Assembly (NCBI GenBank): GCA_052078155.1
Contig: JBQJBP010000001.1
Coordinates: 868,001-932,000 of the forward strand
Length of the DNA stretch: 64,000 nucleotides
Source of the DNA: CAXBMB01 sp052078155
GTDB lineage: Bacteria; Pseudomonadota; Alphaproteobacteria; Kiloniellales; DSM-21159
Direction: 5' to 3'
The notes beneath the pieces were generated by a model. It was not told where the DNA came from and searched no databases. It saw only the letters and a program-made list of their open reading frames with translations. The position numbers and the translations under genes were made by a program. This document shows, in pieces, positions 53,735 to 62,037 of this stretch. Each line of letters starts with the position of its first letter. The stretch's first letter is position 1.

Positions 53735-54472
53735 TCAGTAGCGGGCCCGGGGTGTGCCATCGGGCCGGTAGGTAAAACGGGTGCCAAAGCTATGGCTGGA
53801 GCCGGGGTGTATCAGCCGGGCTGACGCCACCACCCTGGATCCTGACCAGGTCCGGCGGCGCATCTGAAGCGCCGGTTCTGTTTCCGGCATCTTCAACAGC
53901 TCCCGGACCCAGGGTTCCGGCATGACAGCTTCCACGATGTGCTCCACCTCTGTGGCCGGGGCGACGGCAGAGAGGTGCTGATTGGGGGTCTGTTGGCTGA
54001 AATCCACGCTCAGATAATCCGGGGCCATGGCCGGATTAACATAGCGGTCTTCCACCTGCAGGGGCTTGCCGTCGGCCAGATGCACCATGATGGAATGGTA
54101 GACCGGGCTGCCGGGATCCAGCTCCAGCGCCAACGCCACCTGGTCATTGGCCTCTTCCGCCTGCAGCAATTCCAGCTGGGCGCTGTGCTCCGTCCCCTTC
54201 TCCATGATTTCATCGGCAATGTTGCGCAGTTCCATCAGTTCGACGGGGGCCCGCCTTTCTGCCACAAAGGTACCGGTTCCCTGAACCCGCACCAGCTGGC
54301 CTTCCTGGGTTAACTCGCGCAGGGCCCGGTGCACGGTCATGCGGCTCACGCCCATATCCCGCACCAACTGGTTTTCCGAAGGCACCTTGTCCCCGGCTTT
54401 CCAGTCGCCGTCGCTGATCTTCAGCAGGATATGCTGCTTGATCTGCTCGTAGAGGGGCGCGGGCGCCGTCAT
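53735..54472 (-). CDS. hutC: Histidine utilisation repressor (GntR/HutC)
   Basis: A 245-residue GntR-family repressor. The N-terminal winged helix (PLYEQIKQHILLKI, PSENQLVRDMGVSRMTVHRALREL) is followed by a UTRA ligand domain, which in HutC binds urocanate. AAGGGAG lies upstream of the ATG. Encoded between the importer and hutU, so it probably controls its own operon. Candidate operators are at 59220-59235. Confidence 0.92.
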   Translation of the reverse strand: MTAPAPLYEQIKQHILLKISDGDWKAGDKVPSENQLVRDMGVSRMTVHRALRELTQEGQLVRVQGTGTFVAERRAPVELMELRNIADEIMEKGTEHSAQLELLQAEEANDQVALALELDPGSPVYHSIMVHLADGKPLQVEDRYVNPAMAPDYLSVDFSQQTPNQHLSAVAPATEVEHIVEAVMPEPWVRELLKMPETEPALQMRRRTWSGSRVVASARLIHPGSSHSFGTRFTYRPDGTPRARY

Positions 54473-54513
54473 GAAAATCTCCCTTTGATGAAATCTGGCA
54501 GGCCGGTCATGGC

Positions 54514-55281
54514 TTACCCTTCGTCCTGCAGACCCATATAGGCCTCGATCATGGCCGGGTCATTGCGGGCTTCTTCAGCAGAGCCCTGCCAGACAATGCG
54601 GCCTGATTCCAGCACACAAACCTGATCCGCCACTTCCAGCGCCCGTTTTGTGCTCTGCTCAACCAGCAAAACCGTGATGCCCTGCTCTCTTAAGCGGGAA
54701 ATGGCGGCATAACAAACATCCACGGCCTTGGGCATCAGCCCCAGAGACACTTCATCAATCATCAAAAGCTTGGGATGGGCCATCATGGCGCGCCCGATGG
54801 CCAGCATCTGCTGTTCACCGCCTGAGAGCGTCCCGGCGAGTTGATCAATGCGTTCCTGCAGGCGGGGAAAAAGCTCCAGCACTTTCGCTTTCTGGCTTTC
54901 GCCTTCAGCTTTGCTGCGGCTGTATCCCCCCAAAGTCAGGTTTTCCTCAACGGTCAGGTCGCCAAAGAGCCGACGGCCTTCCGGGGCCACGGCAATGCCA
55001 GCCTTCACCCGTTCCTTCACCGGTAAGTTGGTGATGTCCTGGCCGTCAAACTCAATGCAGCCCCCCTGCACATCCACATGACCGGCCACAGACATGAGGG
55101 TGGAGGACTTGCCCGCGCCATTGGCACCGACCAGGGCAAAGACCGTGCCCTCTTCCACATCAATGCTGAGGTCATGGGTGGCGGAAAAGGCACCGTACCC
55201 AACCGTCAGATCCATCAGGCGCAGGATGTTCCTGGCTGCCGGACTGTCACCGGCTGTGGCTTTTACAGCACTCTGGCTCAT
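54514..55281 (-). CDS. Branched-chain-type ABC importer, ATPase (LivF-like)
   Basis: A 255-residue ATPase. Walker A GANGAGKSST, signature LSGGEQQMLAIGRA, Walker B LLMIDEVSLGL, switch LLVEQS. Overlaps the LivG-like gene by four bases. The operon context points to an amino acid, probably histidine or urocanate, as substrate. Confidence 0.92.
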   Translation of the reverse strand: MSQSAVKATAGDSPAARNILRLMDLTVGYGAFSATHDLSIDVEEGTVFALVGANGAGKSSTLMSVAGHVDVQGGCIEFDGQDITNLPVKERVKAGIAVAPEGRRLFGDLTVEENLTLGGYSRSKAEGESQKAKVLELFPRLQERIDQLAGTLSGGEQQMLAIGRAMMAHPKLLMIDEVSLGLMPKAVDVCYAAISRLREQGITVLLVEQSTKRALEVADQVCVLESGRIVWQGSAEEARNDPAMIEAYMGLQDEG

Positions 55282-56045
55282 GCGGCCTGCCCCCCTTCAA
55301 CTTCTTCGCCCAGATAAGCAGCCCGCACCAGCGGGTCCTTCATCACCTGCTGGGGATCGCCCTCCGCCAGGTTGCGGCCGTTATCCAGCACCACCAGACG
55401 GCTGCAGATGCGCAGCACTTCCCCCAGATTGTGTTCAATCAGGATGATGGACAGTCCCCCCTTGTTCAGAGAGAGGATGGTGTCGGCCAGCTTTTCTGCC
55501 TCTTTGTGGTTCAGACCCGCCAGCGGCTCATCCAGCAACAGCAGTTGCGGAGACAAAGCCAGGGCTCGCGCCATTTCCAGGCGCTTCAGATAGCCCAGGG
55601 GCAGTTTGGATGGCTCGGCTTCCGCCGCATCTGCGATGCCCACCAGAGCCAACAGTTCCAGAGCCTTGTCCTTTTCCGCCTGGCGGTCCCGATGGAACAG
55701 GGCTTTCCAGGGATTGAGGGTTTTGGCCGCCCCGGCTGCAAAGGTCACGTTGTCCAGCACAGAAAGGGAGCGGAAAGGCCGCACAATCTGTTGCGACAGC
55801 CCCAGGCCCAGGCGTACCCGATCCTGGACCGGCAGGCCGGAGATGTCCTGCCCCTTTAAGCTCACGCTGCCCTGGTCGGGCGTTACAACGCCGGTGATGG
55901 AGCGCATGCAGGTGGTCTTGCCCGCCCCGTTGGGTCCCATCAGGCCCAGCAATTCCCCGTCATTCAGCGAGAAACTGACATCGCTGAGCGCCTGAACCCC
56001 GCCGAAGGCGACAGAAACGCCCTTTACATCCAACAGCACGCTCAT
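55278..56045 (-). CDS. Branched-chain-type ABC importer, ATPase (LivG-like)
   Basis: A 255-residue ATPase. Walker A GPNGAGKTTCM, a family-specific insert (SQQIVRPFRSLSVLDNVTFAAG), signature region LPLGYLKRLEMARALAL (the LivG variant), Walker B LLLLDEPLAGLN. Overlaps both neighbours by four bases. Confidence 0.92.
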   Translation of the reverse strand: MSVLLDVKGVSVAFGGVQALSDVSFSLNDGELLGLMGPNGAGKTTCMRSITGVVTPDQGSVSLKGQDISGLPVQDRVRLGLGLSQQIVRPFRSLSVLDNVTFAAGAAKTLNPWKALFHRDRQAEKDKALELLALVGIADAAEAEPSKLPLGYLKRLEMARALALSPQLLLLDEPLAGLNHKEAEKLADTILSLNKGGLSIILIEHNLGEVLRICSRLVVLDNGRNLAEGDPQQVMKDPLVRAAYLGEEVEGGQAA

Positions 56046-56920
56046 GCCTTGCCCTCCCTGGAGAGAATCTGCCCGGCTTCTTCCTTTTCTTTCTTCAGCA
56101 GCCGCTTGATCAGGCCCGCCAGCCCATCGGGACTGAACCGCATGACCAGGAACAGCAAGCCGCCATAAAGGAAGAGCTTGTACTCAGCAATGAACTGCAG
56201 CCACTGAGGCAGCAGGGTCAGCACCAGGGCCGCCACGATCACCCCCGGTACAGAGCCAATGCCGCCAATAACCACCATGGACAGCACGGCAATGGACTCC
56301 ACAAAGCCGAAGGAGTCGGGGCCGATGTATTTGATTTCATGGGCGTAGATGCCGCCTGCGATCCCCGCCAGCGTCGTTCCCATGGCAAAAGCCGCCAGTT
56401 TGTAGCGGGCGACGTCCGTGCCCACCATCCGCGCGGTGTCTTCATCATCAGCGATGGCATCGAAAGCAAAGCCCATCCAGCTGCGCTTCACATACAAAGA
56501 CAGCAGGATCACCGCCACAGCCAGAGCCAGCACCATGATCAGGAAACCGATCCGGCCCAGTCCTACATCGGGAATGCCAAAAATGCCCATCTCACCGCCC
56601 AGCCAGTCCTGCTGGCGAACAATGCCGATGAAAAGGAAGTTCACGCCCATGGTGGTGATGGCCAGGAAATCATCACGCACGCGTAAAGACGCCAGCCCAA
56701 CGATCACCCCCATCAGTCCGGCCAGGAGGCCACCCAAAGGCAGCGCCAGGAAAAAGGGAAAGCCCGAGGTGGTCAGCATGGCCGCCGTATAGGCCCCCAT
56801 GCCATAGAAAGCCGCATGCCCCAGGGAAATCTGGCCGCAGTAACCGGTAATCAGATTAAGCGACAAGGCCAGGACCACAGCATTGGCTGCCAGGATCGCG
56901 AGAGAAATTTCATATTCCAT
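56042..56920 (-). CDS. Branched-chain-type ABC importer, permease (LivM-like)
   Basis: A 292-residue permease with about eight hydrophobic segments. SLNLITGYCGQISLGHAAFYGMGAY is the LivM start signature, and AGIAGGIYAHEIKYIGPDSFG lies in the middle. The short charged C-terminus faces the cytoplasm. Confidence 0.92.
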   Translation of the reverse strand: MEYEISLAILAANAVVLALSLNLITGYCGQISLGHAAFYGMGAYTAAMLTTSGFPFFLALPLGGLLAGLMGVIVGLASLRVRDDFLAITTMGVNFLFIGIVRQQDWLGGEMGIFGIPDVGLGRIGFLIMVLALAVAVILLSLYVKRSWMGFAFDAIADDEDTARMVGTDVARYKLAAFAMGTTLAGIAGGIYAHEIKYIGPDSFGFVESIAVLSMVVIGGIGSVPGVIVAALVLTLLPQWLQFIAEYKLFLYGGLLFLVMRFSPDGLAGLIKRLLKKEKEEAGQILSREGKA

Positions 56921-56923
56921 GGC

Positions 56924-57784
56924 TCACTTCCTCCCGAACAGGCCCTGAGGGCGCACCATCAGGACAACAATGAGGAAAGCAAAGGCGATGGCGTCCCGAT
57001 CCAGGAAATCTCCCAGATAGATGGTCCCGAACGACTCGATGATCCCGAGCGCCAGGGCGGCGATCAGCGTGCCGCGCACGTCCCCCAGGCCCCCCAGCAC
57101 GATGATGGCCAGGGCTTTGTAGCTGGGAACAGACCCCATGGTGGGTTCCACCAGATTGTTCAGCAGGGCCACCATGACCCCGGCAGCAGCAGCCAGAGCG
57201 GAGCCAATGAAGAAATTCAGATACCGGACTTTGACGATGTCGATGCCAAACGACTGGGCCATGGCCGGGTCGGTTACTGTGGCCCGCCAGGCCAGACCAA
57301 TGCGGGTCTTACCGGCCAGCAGGGCCAGACCACCGATCAGTACCAGGGCACCGATCATGGTCACCAGTTCTGCCTGTTTCAGGCTGACCCCCACCAGCGT
57401 CACCGCCTCAGACAAGGGCGGGTTCTGATAGGAAAGGCCATAAGGGCCGAAGATCAGGCGATAGATTTCCTCCATCGCAATGAACAGCCCGATGGAAGCG
57501 ATCAGCGCCACAAAGGGCGGTTTCGACAAAATGGGCTGATAACACAGCCGATAGAGCAGGATCCCCAGAAGACCCACGACGGCCATGGCGATGATAACCG
57601 CCAGCAGCAGCGAGCCGGTGCTGTTGGTTACCAGCACCCCAATGTAACCGCCCAAGGTGAAGAGCCCGGCATGGGCCACATGCAGGATGCGCAAAAGCCC
57701 GTAAACCAGCGTCAAGCCGACAGCAATGAGGGCATAGATAGAGCCCTGCACCAGCCCTTGCATGGTGAGTTCGAAGATAAGCAT
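56924..57784 (-). CDS. Branched-chain-type ABC importer, permease (LivH-like)
   Basis: A 286-residue permease. It opens with QGLVQGSIYALIAVGLTLVYGLLRILHVAHAG, the LivH hallmark, and ends with FLIVVLMVRPQGLFGRK. Separated from the binding-protein gene by about 115 bases with two stable hairpins. Confidence 0.92.
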   Translation of the reverse strand: MLIFELTMQGLVQGSIYALIAVGLTLVYGLLRILHVAHAGLFTLGGYIGVLVTNSTGSLLLAVIIAMAVVGLLGILLYRLCYQPILSKPPFVALIASIGLFIAMEEIYRLIFGPYGLSYQNPPLSEAVTLVGVSLKQAELVTMIGALVLIGGLALLAGKTRIGLAWRATVTDPAMAQSFGIDIVKVRYLNFFIGSALAAAAGVMVALLNNLVEPTMGSVPSYKALAIIVLGGLGDVRGTLIAALALGIIESFGTIYLGDFLDRDAIAFAFLIVVLMVRPQGLFGRK

Positions 57785-57816
57785 CGAAGACCCTGAATTT
57801 TCTCAGTTTTTCTCTT

Positions 57817-57837
57817 ACCCCGTCATTCTGACGGGGT
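57817..57837 (-). promoter_or_regulatory. Hairpin between binding protein and permease genes (1)
   Basis: A 9-bp perfect stem ACCCCGTCA/TGACGGGGT with a 3-base loop. No T tract follows in either direction, so it is more likely a transcript-stabilising or partial-termination element than a full terminator. Confidence 0.5.
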
Positions 57838-57842
57838 CGAAG

Positions 57843-57874
57843 GGAGGCGGCAGGCAGCAGAGGCCGCCGCCTCC
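57843..57874 (-). promoter_or_regulatory. Hairpin between binding protein and permease genes (2)
   Basis: A 9-bp GC-only stem, GGAGGCGGC with GCCGCCTCC, around a 14-base loop, right before the stop side of the binding-protein gene. Together with the first hairpin it may keep the upstream binding-protein message more abundant than the permease message. Confidence 0.5.
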
Positions 57875-57899
57875 TCTTATCAATCGGCTGTTACCCGAC

Positions 57900-59057
57900 T
57901 TACTTGGTCGGCGGAGCCAGCAGTTCCGGATCACTGATCACGGAATGATGACGCCAGGCGCCGTCTTTCACCGTCTGAACCTGAACGTCTTTCTGCACTT
58001 CACCCAGATCGTTGAAGGAGATGGTCCCGGTGGAGGCTTCTACGGTCGTGCCGGCAATGGCATCGCGCAGAGCCTTGCGGTCATTTCCGCCGGATTTGGC
58101 CAGAGCTGCAGCCAGCACTTTGATGGCCGTGTGACCGGATGCAGCCACCATGTCCGCCTTGTAACCAGCTTTCTGCTCAAACAGCTCGATGAACTGCTTA
58201 GTTTCTGCAGCCGTGGAATCACGGTCCAGAGAGGTGGTGATGATCACGCCTTCAGCGGCAGGACCGGCGATTTCGATGAACTTCTCGGAATCATACCCTT
58301 CCTGCCCGATCACAGGGACATCCACCCCGCCGGAGCGAAGCTGGCTGACCAGAGGACCGGCGGTGAAGAAATAACCGGAGGCATAGATCACATCAGGTTT
58401 GTCGGCTTTGACTTTGGACACGATGGAGCCGAACTGACGGTCCTTGATGGAGTATTCATACTCATTCAGGATTTCGACACCGTATTTACCAGCGGCTTCA
58501 CGGAACCCGGCGGCCAGTGATTTACCGAAGTCATTCTTCAGGGTGATGATCACAGCGCGCTTTTTGCCCAGGCCTTCACCCACCAGTTTGGCACCAGCAC
58601 GGCCCTGCACTTCCCCGACAAAAGATGTCCGGAAGACATAATCACCTGCACGGGTGATGTCCGGGTGGACGGCAAAGGCGGAGATGTAAGGCACACCCTG
58701 GCTCTGGAAAACACCGGCAGCCGCGCGGGTCGCGCCGGAGTAACTGCCGGATACGGCGGCAACCACGTTGTCTTTGGTGGCCAGTTTAATGGCAATGGGG
58801 GCAGATTCTTTGGGAGAAGCCTGATCGTCGTAAACCACCAGTTCCAGCTTTTCGCCATTCACGCCACCGGAAGCATTGATCTGCTCAACGGCCAGCTCCG
58901 CACCGGTCAGGGCAGACTTGCCGTCAGCAGCGGCAAAGCCGGTCAGCGGCACATTGAAGCCGATCTTGATATCGGCCAGGGCGGGCCCGGTTGTCAGGCT
59001 GCCTGCCAGAAGCAGGCCACCGGCCAGACTCAACAGGCCCTTGTTCAAAACACTCAT
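57900..59057 (-). CDS. Branched-chain-type ABC importer, binding protein (LivJ-like)
   Basis: A 385-residue periplasmic binding protein (Peripla_BP_6). A signal peptide of about 28 residues ends at ALA. Then come IKIGFNVPLTGFAAADGKSA, VVYDDQASPKESAP, the hinge region SYSGATRAAAGVFQ and VDVPVIGQEGYDS. The ATG at 59057 has GGAGG 9 bases upstream and gives a proper signal peptide. First gene of the transport-hutC-hutU operon, divergent from hutG. Confidence 0.93.
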   Translation of the reverse strand: MSVLNKGLLSLAGGLLLAGSLTTGPALADIKIGFNVPLTGFAAADGKSALTGAELAVEQINASGGVNGEKLELVVYDDQASPKESAPIAIKLATKDNVVAAVSGSYSGATRAAAGVFQSQGVPYISAFAVHPDITRAGDYVFRTSFVGEVQGRAGAKLVGEGLGKKRAVIITLKNDFGKSLAAGFREAAGKYGVEILNEYEYSIKDRQFGSIVSKVKADKPDVIYASGYFFTAGPLVSQLRSGGVDVPVIGQEGYDSEKFIEIAGPAAEGVIITTSLDRDSTAAETKQFIELFEQKAGYKADMVAASGHTAIKVLAAALAKSGGNDRKALRDAIAGTTVEASTGTISFNDLGEVQKDVQVQTVKDGAWRHHSVISDPELLAPPTK

Positions 59058-59219
59058 GGATTTTTGCCTCCAAAGGTCATGGATTCTTTTTCCAGCAAAG
59101 CCTGGCGACTCCCTGATATGCTCAGAGCCTGCACCCAAATACCTGTGGTTTTTCTGACCGTTAAGCACGGTTTCTAAAGGTCTTTGGAATCACCGGTTTC
59201 GCAAGTTGACTGCCCATTC

Positions 59220-59235
59220 TATACATGTATATACA
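59220..59235. promoter_or_regulatory. Candidate HutC operator, overlapping palindromes
   Basis: TATACATGTATA (59220-59231) and TGTATATACA (59226-59235) are perfect palindromes that overlap. They lie between the divergent importer and hutG genes. HutC sites described in pseudomonads have a TGTA-N-TACA core of this kind. The assignment is inferred from similarity and location. Confidence 0.5.
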
Positions 59236-59331
59236 ACTTAGGTCAATCAAACAGCCACACCAGGGCTGCGGACGCGTGCACAAAGCCGCCCGAAGAGACA
59301 TCAGCCGCCCAATGACAGACGAGGACAGACC

Positions 59332-60135
59332 ATGACCGTATTCAGTTTCACCCCCGGCACCCTGCCCTTGCTGATGTCCATCCCGCACCTGGGCTCCGAA
59401 ATCCCTGACGAAGTGGCTCAGCAAATGCTGCCCGAAGCGACAGGATCTGCTGATACGGACTGGTACCTGGACCGGCTTTACGACTTTGCGACTGACCTGG
59501 GATACGCTGTCATTCGGGCGAACTACTCTCGCTATGTTATTGATTTGAATAGAGATCCATCCGGCGTGTCTCTTTATCCCGGGGCCAATACCACAGAACT
59601 CTGCCCCACCAGCACCTTTGCAGAAGAGCCGCTTTATCCGGCAGGCGCCCAACCGGATGAAGCAGAGATCACCCGCCGCATTGAAACCTACTGGCAGCCC
59701 TACCACGCCAAGATCGCCGACACCCTGACCTCCATGCAGCAGGAAGAAGGCATCGCCCTGCTTTTTGACAGCCATTCCATCCGCTCCCATGTCCCGCGCT
59801 TTTTTGACGGACGGCTGCCGGATTTCAACCTGGGAACGGGGGGCGGAACCTCCTGCGCCGCGGCACTGGAGGACAGTTTGGCTGAGGGCCTGCGCCAGGA
59901 CAGCCGCTACGAAACAGCCGTAAACGGCCGGTTCAAGGGAGGCTACATCACCCGTCACTTTGGCCAGCCAGACAAGCAGATCCATGCGTTCCAGCTGGAA
60001 CTTTCCATGGCCACTTACAGCGATGAAGTTCTGCCCCAGCCGGCCTATAACATCGAAAGAGCCGCCCAGGTTCTGCCCAGCTTGCAGCTTATGCTCACCC
60101 GGGCGCGGGACTGGGTCCTGGATCAACAGGCCTGA
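59332..60135 (+). CDS. hutG: N-formylglutamate deformylase
   Basis: A 267-residue hydrolase of the N-formylglutamate amidohydrolase family. LLMSIPHLGSEIP near the start and ALLFDSHSIRSHVP in the middle carry likely metal ligands, with NYSRYVIDLNRDP between them. It ends histidine degradation by releasing formate and glutamate, which implies the five-step route needing HutF (not in this window). GAGGACAG precedes the ATG. Divergent from the importer operon across the candidate HutC site. Confidence 0.93.
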   Translation: MTVFSFTPGTLPLLMSIPHLGSEIPDEVAQQMLPEATGSADTDWYLDRLYDFATDLGYAVIRANYSRYVIDLNRDPSGVSLYPGANTTELCPTSTFAEEPLYPAGAQPDEAEITRRIETYWQPYHAKIADTLTSMQQEEGIALLFDSHSIRSHVPRFFDGRLPDFNLGTGGGTSCAAALEDSLAEGLRQDSRYETAVNGRFKGGYITRHFGQPDKQIHAFQLELSMATYSDEVLPQPAYNIERAAQVLPSLQLMLTRARDWVLDQQA

Positions 60136-60230
60136 AACACTCTGAAACGGCCCTTTGCCAGAAAAACCCCTCTAACACATTGAAAACCAAAATTTCTCGA
60201 CTGTTACTTCTTTTGACTTCAGGGTGATGA

Positions 60231-61244
60231 CTACAAGGGTGACTTGGCAAAGGTGCGGCGATACTGGCTGGGTGATGTCCCCGCCAGTCGCCGGAAATGG
60301 TGCCGCAGGCTTTCCGGCGCTCCAAACCCACAAAGATGAGCAATTTCAGCCATTTGCGCCGAAGAGCCTTCCAGGAGATCTTTGGCTGCGGAAACCCGCT
60401 CAGCCAACAGCCAGTTGAGCGGTGTCTGCCCCGTGGCCTCAAAAAAGCGCCGGGCAAAAGTCCTCTGGCTCATGCCCGCCTTCTGAGCCATTTCTCTCAA
60501 AGACAAAGGTCGGGACAGTTCCTGCCGCATCCAGTCCAGAACGGGTGCCAGGTTTCCCCTTTCAGGTGCTGATGGTTTGGGTATGAACTGGGCCTGCCCC
60601 CCTTCCCTGTGGGCAGGCACCACCAGACGTCTTGCCACCTGATTGGCAATATCCGCTCCGTAGTCCTGACGAATGATGTGAAGACACAGATCCAGCCCCG
60701 CAGCTGATCCCGCCGAAGTCAGGAGCTGGCCTTCGTCCACATAAAGCACCTCCGGCACCAGCTCCACCTTGGGAAAGCGGGCCCTGAAGGCCTCGCTGTA
60801 TCGCCAGTGGGTGGTGGCCCGTTTGCCATCCAGCAGACCGGTCGAAGCCAGCGCAAAAGCACCGGAACAGATGGTGGCGATCCGGGCACCACGGTCAAAA
60901 GCGTCTCGCAAAGCAGTCAGAACGGCTTGCGGCGGAACGTGATCCACAGACGTCCAGCCCGGCAGCACAATGCTGTCGGCCTCAGCCAACGCCTCCAGAC
61001 CCTCTGACACCTGAATGCTCAATCCACCTGCCAGGGCAAGCGCGCCGGGTTCAGCCGCACAAACCCTGTACTCATAAAGCTGCCTTTCCAACTCGGGACG
61101 GGGCAGACCAAAGGCTTCGTAGGCAATGCCATATTCCAGGGCACAGAGCCCGTCATAGGCCAGCACAACCACTTTATGGCTGCCCTTGCCTTTCTTGCGG
61201 CTCTCTCCTGCCACGCAGTCTTTCCTGCCTCCAGCAGCAACCAT
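60231..61244 (-). CDS. GlxA-type AraC-family regulator
   Basis: A 337-residue regulator. The N-terminal DJ-1/PfpI-like domain (VVVLAYDGLCALEYGIAYEAFGL, ATICSGAFALASTGLL with the elbow cysteine) precedes an AraC helix-turn-helix pair (LSLREMAQKAGMSQRTFARRF, MAEIAHLCGFGAPESLRHHFRR). Such GATase-1-type regulators control catabolism of quaternary amines, amino acids and similar compounds. Divergent from the rhodanese gene, with two inverted repeats at its own promoter (61248-61304). Its place inside the hut cluster suggests a related nitrogen compound as signal. Confidence 0.9.
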   Translation of the reverse strand: MVAAGGRKDCVAGESRKKGKGSHKVVVLAYDGLCALEYGIAYEAFGLPRPELERQLYEYRVCAAEPGALALAGGLSIQVSEGLEALAEADSIVLPGWTSVDHVPPQAVLTALRDAFDRGARIATICSGAFALASTGLLDGKRATTHWRYSEAFRARFPKVELVPEVLYVDEGQLLTSAGSAAGLDLCLHIIRQDYGADIANQVARRLVVPAHREGGQAQFIPKPSAPERGNLAPVLDWMRQELSRPLSLREMAQKAGMSQRTFARRFFEATGQTPLNWLLAERVSAAKDLLEGSSAQMAEIAHLCGFGAPESLRHHFRRLAGTSPSQYRRTFAKSPL

Positions 61245-61247
61245 CGG

Positions 61248-61277
61248 GATTTTGCCTCCTGTTGATTTGGCAAAATC
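61248..61277. promoter_or_regulatory. Inverted repeat over regulator start region
   Basis: GATTTTGCC (61248-61256) and GGCAAAATC (61269-61277), perfect 9-bp arms 12 bases apart. It overlaps the GGAGG ribosome-binding site of the GlxA-type gene, so a protein bound here would block both transcription and translation start. Confidence 0.5.
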
Positions 61278-61286
61278 TTACCGTAC

Positions 61287-61304
61287 ATTGGCATTCCTGC
61301 CAAT
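61287..61304. promoter_or_regulatory. Second inverted repeat, regulator/rhodanese region
   Basis: ATTGGCA (61287-61293) and TGCCAAT (61298-61304) with a 4-base spacer. It shares the TTGGCA half-site with the neighbouring repeat. Confidence 0.45.
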
Positions 61305-61518
61305 TCCCAAAGCTGCCGTGCTGAGGAAGACTGGCCCTCAGTCGACCCATCAATCTGCAGACGACTCACTTTTTAGGACCTCTCAAGGCATCGAATCAGA
61401 AGCGCAATGGCACTTCTTTTCAATGCACGAGAGGACACACCCTGGCTTTGGGTGAAGTGTAAAGAACGTCCAACCAACCCGATCACGATCCAGCCCACCG
61501 AGCAAACAGGAGATTCCC

Positions 61519-61959
61519 TTGTCCCTTAGCCCTGATCTTACCGCAGCAGTCGCCCCGTCTTCACAGCCCTCTGCTGTCACCGCCGTTCCCGCCGCCCCCA
61601 GCAAACAGGCCCTCGCCCACTTTCAGGCCCGTCTGAGTTTCGAAACCGACTGCGCAGACGTGGAGGAAGCGCTGCGATCCGGTGCGCGTGACTTTGTTGT
61701 CATGGAAGTCCGGGGCCCCAACTGCTTTGCCGCTGGTCACGTCCCCGGCGCCATCAATCTTCCCTATCGGGACATGACAGAAGAGCGCATGGCACAGTTT
61801 CCAGAAGGGATCACCTTCGTTGTTTACTGTGCCGGTCCCCACTGCAACGCTGCTAACAAAGCCGCCCTGCGGCTGGCACAACTGGGTCTGCCCGTCAAAG
61901 AGATGATCGGCGGCCTGACTGGTTGGGTGGAAGAGGGCTTCAAGCTGGAGACCAGCTAA
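61519..61959 (+). CDS. Rhodanese-domain protein
   Basis: A 146-residue single rhodanese domain after a 35-residue Ala/Pro/Ser-rich leader. VMEVRGPNCFAAGHVPGAINLPYRDM is the CH2A motif region, and the catalytic cysteine is in VVYCAGPHCNAANKAAL. It could carry sulfane sulfur. Starts at TTG with AGGAGA upstream. Divergent from the GlxA-type regulator and so a probable target of it. Confidence 0.88.
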   Translation: MSLSPDLTAAVAPSSQPSAVTAVPAAPSKQALAHFQARLSFETDCADVEEALRSGARDFVVMEVRGPNCFAAGHVPGAINLPYRDMTEERMAQFPEGITFVVYCAGPHCNAANKAALRLAQLGLPVKEMIGGLTGWVEEGFKLETS

Positions 61960-61971
61960 TCGGGCAGGAAA

Positions 61972-62010
61972 AAGGGAGGGAAGCATAAGCTTCCCTCCCT
62001 TCTTAGAGAA
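61972..62010. terminator. Bidirectional terminator, rhodanese / hutH
   Basis: A perfect 13-bp stem (61972-61984 with 61989-62001) and a 4-base loop between two convergent genes. Modest T and A runs flank it. Confidence 0.75.
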
Positions 62011-62037
62011 TTCAGGTAAAGGTCTGATTTTGTTTAT

